In this document: positions 21,458 through 30,375 of the stretch, one piece after another
How the letters are laid out: each line of letters opens with the position of its first letter
Numbering within the stretch: the first letter of the stretch is position 1
Source of the DNA: Gracilaria gracilis
Taxonomy: Eukaryota; Rhodophyta; Florideophyceae; Gracilariales; Gracilariaceae
Direction of reading: 5' to 3'
Assembly (NCBI GenBank): GCA_030374805.1
Contig: JARGSG010000037.1
Location: 124,001 to 188,000 of the forward strand
DNA length: 64,000 nt
The notes under the pieces: generated by a model
Told to the model about the DNA's origin: nothing
Databases searched by the model: none
The model's input: the letters and a program-made list of their open reading frames with translations, nothing else
Translations under genes and position numbers: made by a program

Positions 21458-22646
21458 TAGAAGTTTCAACGGCCAACGCAGCGAACGACTCCTTAGACGG
21501 TTGAAAAATGCAATCCTCATTCCCCCATTCAGAAAACTAAGAGTAATTCAACTGTGATACGTTTCGTATTTCTCTGCTGCGCTGATACTAATTCTTTTAA
21601 AAACCCTATCAAATCTTCGACTATTTGTTTTTCAGTGTCCCCAATCCTGATTTTCATCTTGATACCGTCCATAATTTTTGTAGGCCGCCGGAGAATCTAC
21701 ACACTGTGAGATATGTAGGTATTTTCCTCTAGTTCTTCCACCCCTTTGTAACAAAATCAAGAGGACCCTTTCCTGCCGGCACCGCTATCCCAGGGTCCTC
21801 CCCTACCACTCAGCTCGTTCTAAGTCAGTAAATTCTCCGTTCTGAGCCTCCCCATTCTTCAACCTCCCCGTAACGTACAAAACCTGAGCGTGACGTATCC
21901 CAAGACCGAAAACATACATTTCAACGCAAAGGTGCAAACAATTATACACATCTCGCGCTTCGAAAAACATTGGCGGTACTGCGGCAGTCCCAACTCTTTC
22001 GCTCCTTCTCTCGCATCTTGCTCCTCGATACACCTCATCGTCCACAAAATCTCGTTTTCACCTCCTACTTTTCTCACACGCATATTTTGCGAGCTCAAAG
22101 TGCTGCATCGGGACGATCACGTTTTGATATCCGGATATAACATGTTCCGAGCGGTACGTTTTGAGGATATTCCTGACCATGTGGTATACAATCGGTGGAA
22201 TATCCAGGTGAAGAAGCGCCGGGACTCGGTGTGTGATGTAAGTCTCTACGGCCATGGAGATGTGGACCTCAATTTCCATTCTGAGACTCGCAGGCCGTAG
22301 AAAGCTATCCTTGACCAGAGTTCCCGTGAGCTAGTCCGCTCGGTAAGGAGTAGCAGCACGGGACGAGCTTCGCCCGCGGCTTCTTCTCCGTTCCGGGAAA
22401 GGGGCCGAGGGCAGCTGCCTCGTCCTCGCTCCGTGCGGACTTAGACCTGTTACATGCGCCGCCGTCTCGGAGAATCTGTTCGGACTCATATAAAGGCGTG
22501 GAGAAGGCCGTTACCTTGCTTCAGTTGCTCCGGTCGCCAACCGAAGCGGCATACGAAGTGGCGCGAATTGCGACCGGTACAGATTTTGCGGAGTCTTTTT
22601 CGACCAAAGACCTTTTACCAATTTCTCCGTGCAAACGATGAATCAT
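21458..22646. other. Non-coding stretch
   Basis: It presumably contains the body of a truncated or internally deleted relative of the pogo-like element, since a TIR opens at 21435, but I see no transposase in it. Overlapping ORFs of 60-136 residues (21800-22300) have no family match. 22330-22450 is GC-rich. Confidence 0.35.
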
Positions 22647-22761
22647 ACTGTTGTTAGTACGTTAGCGACTGTTAGCAGAAGCACTCGCTATTGGTAACTG
22701 ATAATGAAGCATTTTGGGGATCTTTCTGACAACGATTATCCCAACGGTCGCCCAGTATCCG

Positions 22762-22770
22762 TATATAAAG
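22762..22770 (+). promoter_or_regulatory. TATA box of the Copia-3 5' LTR
   Basis: TATATAAAG is present in both LTRs (the second at 27441-27449), with the hairpin about 25 bases downstream, near where the transcript would start. It is the likely core promoter for the genomic RNA. Confidence 0.6.
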
Positions 22771-22785
22771 GAACACTATGAGCCC

Positions 22786-22809
22786 AGGAGCTCTCCCGTG
22801 AGAGCTCCT
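22786..22809 (+). repeat. Hairpin near the expected transcript start in the LTR
   Basis: AGGAGCTCTC and GAGAGCTCCT form a perfect 10-bp stem around a four-base loop. The 3' LTR keeps a shorter version of the stem at 27465-27488 (AGGAGCT with AGCTCC) despite sequence drift. Confidence 0.6.
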
Positions 22810-22869
22810 AGGCACACTTCTCGCGCCAAAACTATTGCTTGTGAACCATCCCTCCTACAATATGCTACG

Positions 22870-23946
22870 ATGAACTTCGACTCCGTCGCCGAAGGCCAAG
22901 CGAAAGTTATGGGCCCAGGAGAGGATTTCTCTCCGAGCAATATTCTAATCCCACCGAAACTGAGAGCTGATACGGATAAACTCCTATGAAGAGAAGCCGT
23001 ATTCGAATGGGCTCAGGACCTGCGCGCATGCGCCGCAGGTGGCGGCAACCGCGCCAAAGGTGCTGTAGCTACGATGCGAATGAACTTATACAGGTCCCTC
23101 GAATTTTCTAAGAAAGAACAGGTTAAAAAGTCCGTGAAGACAGGCGAGCTTGTATTGACTCCAGAGAACGAACAGGAAGCAGTCGACCAAATCTTAGTTA
23201 TCAAGAAGATCGTTAACTTGGTAGCGAAGGACTCTTCCTTTGATCGGCTACGTCGTATAATGCGTTTATATACGCAGATAAATATTGGTAGACGCAAGGC
23301 GAACGAAAGCATCCCCGAATTTATCGAACGAGTCTCCGGTCCGGCTCTGTCGTACCCCAACCTGACCAACTCCGAACACAATTCCAGTGATAGCCCGAAC
23401 TATGGCATCACTTTACTGCTGAACGCCAAATTCTCGTCCGAGACGTTTCAAAATATCATCAGTAATCTGGTAGCCCCCACGAGGCAAAAAGATGGTGATC
23501 GACTGTATGCGATACCCATGAGCGTACCACGCTTGAAAGCGATCTAGAAGATATTTGAAGGTGTCCTGACGGATAAAATCGATGATGAAATGAAAGCCGA
23601 ATGCGCGGAATGCATCAACGCTATGAAAGCAGCGATGAGACAGCATCGTTTGGGGAACGATACTAGAGAAGAATTCCATTCCATTGGTTTTCAGGACACC
23701 TTACGAGCTTCAGACGATGCTGGACTGGAAGAAAAAGACCTCCAGCACGCGGTCGAGAGGCACGCCAAGATGGACAAGTCCTACGAGGCATATATGAACT
23801 CGAACAAAGACTTCCGAACGTCAAAGAAGAGTAAGCGCGATCACTTCTACAATTCCAACGCCGAAGACAAGAAGGATGAGCCCGATTCCATGCCCTCTGC
23901 AAAACCAAAGGGGAAGGAGCACGATAAACGCGACAGCTGCGAATGA
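22870..23946 (+). pseudogene. Copia-3 gag, opening inside the LTR
   Basis: The frame opens with MNFDSVAEGQAK inside the 5' LTR and reads through the primer-binding site (VMGPGED). A second in-frame Met lies in that site, at 22909. The capsid part (23074-23547) has NIGRRKANESIPEFIERVSG, matching Copia-1 gag. The C-terminus (23590-23946) is highly charged (SKKSKRDHFYNSNAEDKKDE). It is a fossil. Confidence 0.6.
22906..22919 (+). other. Copia-3 primer-binding site, half-tRNA-iMet type
   Basis: GTTATGGGCCCAGG follows the LTR directly. It matches the primer site of Drosophila copia, which pairs with an internal stretch of cleaved initiator-Met tRNA rather than with its 3' CCA end. The same kind of site is in Copia-1 at 3935-3948. 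Confidence 0.75.
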
Positions 23947-24209
23947 AAAAACCAACGAAACTGTAAACTTCTTAATGGAGGAACCAGGCCTTTTTTTCGT
24001 TAAGGGATTCGGGAAGAGACCCGAATCTTATGCCAGACGAGGGTAGTCCCCTGTCGTCTGGAGGCATTATTTCGGCGATGCTTCTTTGCGATAATATGGG
24101 TATCTCATTTGTCCCATACGAACCGCGAACTCGTTACAAAAGAGGGTGGGGGCGTAATTGCGAGAACTCCAAGGAATTCAAATGCTCGTGGACCGTATCT
24201 TTCTAGGAC

Positions 24210-25464
24210 ATGCGAGATCAGATCACCGAACTCATCTTTGACCTGTTCGACAACGACTCGCCGTTAACAATAGGACTGGGCTTCCAACGCCACAGCATCA
24301 CATATTTATCTTCTGAACAGCCAACGATTACGATTCATCGTGAAGTAGATACCGAGCAGCGAGTCCTTGGTCTATATATAAGTTCAACTTCCATATATAA
24401 CGCGACAGACCACGTGCTTATCACGCCAACGGTGAGTAACCTGATAGCTTCAGCAGGAGAGAATCTCAGGCCAAAGACGCTGGCAACACGGCTACACCGT
24501 CTCACCCATAGGCATCTAGATGAGACCGTGGCCTTGTGTGAAAAAAATGGGCAAAACTCCAAGGAATTAGAAGATGAAGTATAAAAACTCAGTAAAAACT
24601 GTGGCATATGCGCGCAAGCCGGTGTGCCAGCACTGTCAAGAAAGATCCCGATCAATCACGTGAACAAAGCGTTAAATTTCGAGATACAGAGCGACTTTAT
24701 GCTTTGCGTAAATAGAAACACGCGCTACGCCGTCCTTAACACCGTCGACTGTGGCAAGGGATATCCGAAGGGACGATAATTTCCGATAGAGAAGCAGGGA
24801 GTATCATCGCGGCAATTGAAGTCGAGTGGATAAACTGACAAGCAGCCCCAATAGCTCTTCCGGCGGACGACGAGTTCAACAGTCGCCAAGTGAAAAGGTT
24901 CCTATCTGAAAGGAACATCAGATTCAAAGCCAGGCCTGTGAGGCGTCACAATAAGACCAGGATAGTGGAAAGAAAGAATGGCGTCATGAAAAGCCTTCCA
25001 GAGAAACTGCAATTCGATCAAACGGCAGCCACTGACTGAACCATACTTTCTAGGGCTATCTTCTCTAACCGTCTCACTGGTTCAAAAAATTTCTAAGTTT
25101 CTTTGAGCTCGCGAAGTGGTACGCTCTTTTGATTCTGGGAGCCTTTAGACGAGTGGTCACGGAGGAGCTACTCAACGCCTACACCGAATAGGCGGGTACC
25201 AGAGCAATTCAAATGGCTCTGAAAGCACGCAACCGTACGGGACTCTCTCAGTTCTCCATAAAACCCGGAGACGAAATTCTTTTCTTCTTCCGAACCACAG
25301 CCAATAACGTCCCAGACGAGTGGCGCTCAGCTGTTGTCGTCAAGGCACATCAGCACTTCGTAGAAGTAAGGCGAAGAGAGCGGGGGCCAATCTCAAGAGT
25401 GCCATACGAAGATCTGGGACTCAGACCCAATTCACCACTCGCAAGGGAATTAGGTGAGGTTTGA
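24210..25464 (+). pseudogene. Copia-3 protease to integrase region
   Basis: 24210-24584 holds a protease-like stretch and then the integrase zinc module (HRLTHRHLDETVALCEKNG), with its Cys pair at 24600-24625 (CGICAQAG). The catalytic core (about 24690-25050) is badly worn. The C-terminal DNA-binding domain survives at 25213-25464 (EWRSAVVVKAHQHFVEVRRR). It is a fossil. Confidence 0.6.
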
Positions 25465-25639
25465 TGAAGGACTACATCAATCTCACGCTGAGTCCAGACT
25501 CAAACAGATATCAAGAATCACCCATGGACACCATAGGCGCGTCTATGGTGGTCAACAAGGAGCTCTCCCGGAAGGACATGGCATCTTACCGCAAGTCTTG
25601 ATTGAGGCGCCTGAGATGAACTAATCACGCAACCTCGGC

Positions 25640-26330
25640 ATCAGCAAACAACAGATCCTTGCTGATATGCAAAAGGTCATAGGCACTCGTCACGTTTCCG
25701 CGCATGATGTGGACTTCGCTCCACCATGGATACTTCCCAAGGCTGTGAAGAAGGAACGCGATGACAACTGTAGCACAGCATATGATGAAGTCGCGGAGAC
25801 CGATATCTCGAAAAATGCCAATATAATATCTTCCCACACCGTGTACAAGGTGGAAGAACATGAAAAAGGGCATCGGAAGTTTAAGGCTAGACTGGTGACG
25901 CATGGCAATCGCGGCGGCCTCAAGTATGATCTCAGGAAAGACTGCTCGAACGGGGATATGGTCGTTAGTTCGACTACTACTGAGCGTCTCCCTTTGCCTA
26001 AGTTTTGAACTGGGCGTGGCCGATATCAAAGACGCCTTCCCTGAGAGCGGACCAATCCAGCGGGACATACACGTGAGGCCCGGAAGGGAGTTCCGCACCA
26101 AGAGGGGCATACAATAGGAGCTCAAAAAGCTCCCATATGGAATCATCGAGGCCAGAAGACAATGGGAAAAGAGAATCAAAGCGTGGATGCTTGGAGCAAT
26201 GGAGCTCACTTGCATCTATGGTATCAAAAAACTATTTGTCCATCGGGACAACAATTGAAACATAACCTTGCTCATAGCAAAATTGGTTCACGATCTACTT
26301 GTTGCCGGTACCAATCAGACGATAGCGTAA
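25640..26330 (+). pseudogene. Copia-3 reverse transcriptase
   Basis: The stretch has HTVYKVEEHEKGHRKFKARL followed by VTHGNR (fingers) and ELGVADIKDAFPESGPIQRD (first catalytic Asp). Together they give a Copia RT of the same lineage as Copia-1. It is a fossil. Confidence 0.7.
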
Positions 26331-27280
26331 TTCATGCAAGAATTAGGGACTGAATTAGAAGTTGGAAAAGTTTATAATGGTTCCAAGCTCTCGATTGCAG
26401 GACGTGACATCCTCATCGACGAGATGCACAACATAAAGCTCTCTATGGTGCCCTACATGGATCGTTTGGAGTCGATAGAAATTTCCAGGGCTCGAAGGCG
26501 ACAGCGTGAAGAAGGTGCAACGGAAAGCAAAACACGAAGCTATCGTCCCTTGGCCAGGACTCTCATGTATATCGGATCCAACGTTCTATCGCAAGCCTCG
26601 TTCGTTACATCGCCAATTCAGCAAGAACCCGGTTGTCTAAAGCTAAGCATCTGATGAATTCTAATACCATGCTACAAGAAATCCGCAATATGAAGCCATT
26701 GATGATGTACATAGCACCGATTAGCGTTACATCTGCTACACTCGTTAGCTTCTCCGATGAATCCCATGGGACGAACGATTAGGCGTATGGACAGACAGGA
26801 GTAATATGTGGCATCAAGTTCATTAGCGGATTCGAGAACTACCCTATCTTCCACGCGATAAATTGGACAAGCTGTAAACAGCGCCGCGCCACCTACTCTT
26901 CAATCGGAGCCGAGATACTGGCATGCGCTGAAGCAAAAGATCGCGGGTACGATCTTAAAGAGTCCTAAAACGAGATCCTCCCGCACCTTGGTATCCACCA
27001 TCACGTACTCGTCGACTACGGTGCCCTATTTGATACAATCACCCCCCTCCACGAATGTAGAGAGTTCGGGCTGAGGAAGACGGTAAGGATGTTACGAGAT
27101 GCGTTTGAATCGGGAGAATTGAACATGCTTTCAAAGATACCCAGAAATCGCAACGTCGCTGACGCAGTCACGAAACGCAGCGTCGATCATTCCGCACAAC
27201 TGAATCTCATGCTAGAGACAGACTTATGGATCATCGATGACTCTAAAGGTGTGAGTCACGACTATAGGACTTGGCAGTAG
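26331..27280 (+). pseudogene. Copia-3 RT thumb and RNase H
   Basis: 26334-26654 covers the connection (YRPLARTLMYIGSNVLSQAS). The end of RNase H is clear at 27089-27280: LRDAFESGELNMLSKIPRNR, then NVADAVTKR and a short tail. The polypurine tract follows within 50 bases. Confidence 0.65.
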
Positions 27281-27321
27281 TATTCCCTACGTATGTTAAT
27301 TGAAACGGATATTAGTTCGAC

Positions 27322-27332
27322 GGGGGGGGGGG
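27322..27332 (+). other. Polypurine tract: run of eleven G
   Basis: An uninterrupted G run abuts the start of the 3' LTR at about 27331 and would prime plus-strand synthesis. A pure G run is unusual for this role, and drift or a sequencing artefact is possible. Confidence 0.55.
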
Positions 27333-27947
27333 TTAGTGCGCTAGCGACGTTTAACAGAAGCAATCACTGTTGGTAACTGATAATGACATACTTTGGGGCT
27401 TCCTCCGACAACTAGTAGCCCAACGGTCGCCCAGCATCCCTATATAAAGGCACATCATTAGCCCAGGAGCTTTTTTTCGAGAGCTCCCGGGCACACCTCT
27501 CGTGCCAACATTATTGCTTGTGAACCATTCCCCCTACACTACGCTACAGAGGGAGTCACGATATAAAGTGCTCGATTGGTTAGTGCCAACCTCTATATAA
27601 TGCTATGCAAAACCGCTCGGCACGATTTTGGCCCAATTTGAGAAGGTATCAAGAGAGAAGGTGCTTTTCAACCCAACGGCGCCCCCAAAACCCTTTTTTT
27701 ATACGATAGTATCGCATCTTTACCTCAATATACCTCATTCTTTTAAGAATCCCTTCCTAATTTGTATATCACTGGGATACTGAATTATTGTTAGGGTAGA
27801 CGCGATCGTGTTCATTACTAAAACGGTTAACCGAATAAAGCACAATCCACAATAGTGCCGTAATTTAAATGTTGGGCGGGGGTAGCACTATATCGTGATA
27901 CCCGCTGTACCATGAACTTCTACTCCGTTGCCGAAGGCCAGGCGAAA
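27331..27947 (+). repeat. Copia-3 3' LTR with a MITE inside
   Basis: It matches the 5' LTR from GTTAGTGCG to GGCGAAA once the 353-bp MITE (27551-27903) and its duplication are set aside. It contains the TATA box (27441-27449), the hairpin and the ATG run corresponding to the gag start (27912). The target duplication ACTGT follows. Confidence 0.75.
27551..27903. mobile_element. hAT-like MITE (353 bp) in the Copia-3 3' LTR
   Basis: The left end GGGAGTCACGATATAAAGTG and the right end, read inward as GGGTATCACGATATAGTGC, are inverted repeats of about 20 bases. The flanks GCTACAGA (27543-27550) and GCTGTACC (27904-27911) look like a worn 8-bp duplication, which points to the hAT superfamily. Comparison with the 5' LTR shows the uninterrupted site. 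It is non-coding. Confidence 0.65.
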
Positions 27948-27952
27948 ACTGT

Positions 27953-29470
27953 ACGTATCGGTTCCGCCTTCGGTTCTGCCACTCCGTACGATCTCAAATC
28001 TTACTTCTAATTCGGGAGACCAATGTGGTATTACGCACGCAAATGAGGGATTCCAAAGTGGTCTGGAGACGGAGCGACGGCGTCGTACAGTCGTGTGACT
28101 GTAATGAATGCGAACGGAGAGAAGGGGCGGAAGCACCGGGCGGTCCAGGGGAGAGTAGACGATCGGTATCACCAGGCACGTACCGGAACGTGCGAAAGGG
28201 TAAGAACGGTCTGATACACGATAAAGAAGTAGTCGTGCTGTCTACTGTAAAGCGAGTTGACAATGAAGACGTTCGGCAAAAAATGCTTGTCGTTTACGAT
28301 TGGGGCCTTGGGAGATTCGAGCTACAACTAAATATCGGGTCTGGGCCCCTTTACTAATTACTGTGCGATAAGTCTAATTTGCATTGTCAATATCCAACCT
28401 GTACAGGTGTCCAACTTGTACGCTGTTCCAATCCGTCCGGCACCCGATCACCAAATCATACACGTGGCGGTTCCACTGCACCGGCCCACTGTGCACTACC
28501 TCTTTGTACATGAGCGGCCAATCGGATACTCTGCGCAACAAAATTGGGCCCACTATACTACACAAGTGCAGTTCGACTTTCCATAATAGTGCAGAGTAGA
28601 CGTATCCACATACGGAATATTAGTGTCTAATCCGCTGAGTAATCGTGCTATTTGAGACTCTTGCTATTATCTGTCCCAAGTAACTCGACCTGTATCTATC
28701 GTACTATCTATCGTCCTATTTTATTCACCAATCTTATTACCTATCGATCTATATTATTGTAACGCTTCGGATGGAATCGCGATGTCTTGAGCGTGCCATC
28801 ACGGAACTGTCGGTAACAAAATCACACATCGTTGTACGACGATTTGGATACCTGTTACCGTCAAAGCCCAGATGACACGTCCCCCAAGTACCGTAGTGAA
28901 TGAGGGGCGAAGCGCCTCATTCACTACGAAATAGTGTGCTATCCATGCATCTACGCATTATGATTCATCGCACACCTGTAAAGCATGTAGGTTGAAAACA
29001 ACAAGTTTTTTTCACGTAAAAGTGAAGACAATTCATCATATGTTGCTTCATAGTTGAACAGATACACCAAGGAGAAAAGAAAACGTACGAGTAACGAAAC
29101 AGAAGTTGCCACACATAATCATCTGTGACAAAATGAGAAATTAAGTGGAGACGGTTATCATGAGTTAGGCCACTAACATTTTGGGACTTAATAGTAGTCG
29201 CGTTCTTATTCAAAATCTATAGCTTAACCACAGCGCCACCGATACCAAGTTTTGCCTGTTCCAAAAAACGGGCTTGCGGGTTTTATTAAAGAGTAATAGA
29301 GCTGTTAGTCTCCCAATAAACTCAGCATAAATGTCATGATATTTTCCCTTTACCTCTTCTCTTCCCCGGATCTATCCCATTTAATATGTCGCATTGTTGA
29401 AAACGAAGACAAAGTCAGTTCATGTTTTCATACGCATATATAAAGCAGGAAAGCAATCATACCCAGCCTA
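27953..29470. other. Non-coding stretch with a strong hairpin
   Basis: 28893-28927 is a hairpin with a 13-bp perfect stem (GTAGTGAATGAGG and complement). 28675-28760 is rich in CTAT-type short repeats. A 110-residue ORF (28025-28357, plus) is Arg- and Lys-rich and matches nothing known to me. 29219-29260 (minus) resembles an A-box of a tRNA without a B-box. Confidence 0.4.
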
Positions 29471-29475
29471 ACGCG

Positions 29476-30321
29476 TGTGGGGCAAAGCCAGGAACGGAAA
29501 GAAAGAACACAAACCGCGCCAGCGGCTATGCACACAAGGTGTTCAGCCTTGCTCCTTATTGAGGCAGAGCAGTGGCAGAACCATCCGATGAGGCCGACAC
29601 GTGCCGGGCGTAACTCCAGGCGGCCTCCTCCTGACTTACAGACGGAGATTGAGGGTGGCAATCGAAACGCCAAAAGGTTGGAATCCACTGGGTAGGGCGT
29701 ATCCTGTAGCAAAAGGGGCAAGATAGAAGGTAGCAAAACGAGCCGCAGTGCGGAGCACAGACTCGTGAGAGCGGTGAATAATCCCAAGAAAAAAAGGGCA
29801 AACCTGTACAACAGGGCGAAGTGTAACGAAGCCGTAAGACGGGAAAAAAAGTGTACGAAAGAATGATAAATAAAAGGCTGTAACGATGGATCGGTGCTTC
29901 TCAGTGACGGAGGTGGGTAACTTGTCCGGATAGGCGGCGGTTTTCCCCAGGAATGGGGCGGAAGACCGTGCGCAAGCGGAACTCAAGCTAGAGCCAAAGC
30001 CTCGTTGAGGTTTTACTTCCCGTACAGTGGCGGCAAGTGCCGCCGCTTATATACGGCTGACAAGTATCACCAAAATATCTAAGTACCCGGCACGCCGCCC
30101 AACAATACCCACGTATACCTCCGTGGCACTCTTGAAACGGGGCTTCCGGTAATCGGTCGCGGGCACACACGTGTCACGCTAATCCTACCCTTCATAGGCG
30201 GATCCCTAATCCGGGCCAAATAGGCAAACAGAGTTCATAATAGTAGGACGTTCAGGCGAAAATAACAACGGATATATGAGTGGCATCCCCCACAGTCCCT
30301 GCCAAGGGAAATTGCTCTATA
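29476..30321 (-). repeat. Gypsy-1 3' LTR (846 bp)
   Basis: It is a direct copy of 40129-40976. On the plus strand it starts TGTGGGG and ends GCTCTATA. The minus-strand polypurine tract (GGGGAGGGATAGA-like, about 30323-30337) adjoins it. Confidence 0.9.
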
Positions 30322-30375
30322 TCTATCCCTCCCCAGGCAGAAACTTCCCACTCGATCGGCTTATCACTTCCCATC

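Larger units (their letters stand above)
22652..22905 (+). repeat. Copia-3 5' LTR (254 bp)
   Basis: It starts TGTTAG and ends GCGAAA, just before the primer-binding site. Its inner end is fixed by the match to 27331-27947 and by the target duplication. It holds a TATA box (TATATAAAG, 22762-22770) and, 15 bases further, a 10-bp hairpin (22786-22809). The last 36 bases code for the N-terminus of the gag frame. Confidence 0.8.
22652..27947 (+). mobile_element. Copia-3: Ty1/Copia LTR retrotransposon, complete ends, broken interior
   Basis: Both LTRs are present, with a perfect 5-bp target duplication ACTGT at 22647-22651 and 27948-27952. Order on the plus strand is LTR, primer-binding site, gag, protease, integrase, RT, RNase H, polypurine tract, LTR. 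The two LTRs differ at nearly one base in five by eye, so this is an old insertion. The coding part is broken in roughly ten places. A 353-bp MITE lies inside the 3' LTR. Confidence 0.85.

Noticed and set aside
27912-28357. A second gag start after the Copia-3 3' LTR, first read as a tandem element
   Set aside because: The perfect duplication ACTGT right after this stretch shows that it is the end of the 3' LTR itself, displaced by the MITE. Nothing gag-like follows.
29219-29262. Minus-strand GGTGGCGCTGTGGTTAAGC, similar to the D-arm of a Ser or Leu tRNA
   Set aside because: No B-box follows within 100 bases and no cloverleaf can be drawn.
29428-29811. Hydrophobic minus-strand ORF of 127 residues kept in both Gypsy-1 LTRs (also 40081-40464)
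   Set aside because: It lies across the LTR, and the two copies are alike only because the LTRs were identical at insertion. No family match, and it crosses the LTR boundary.
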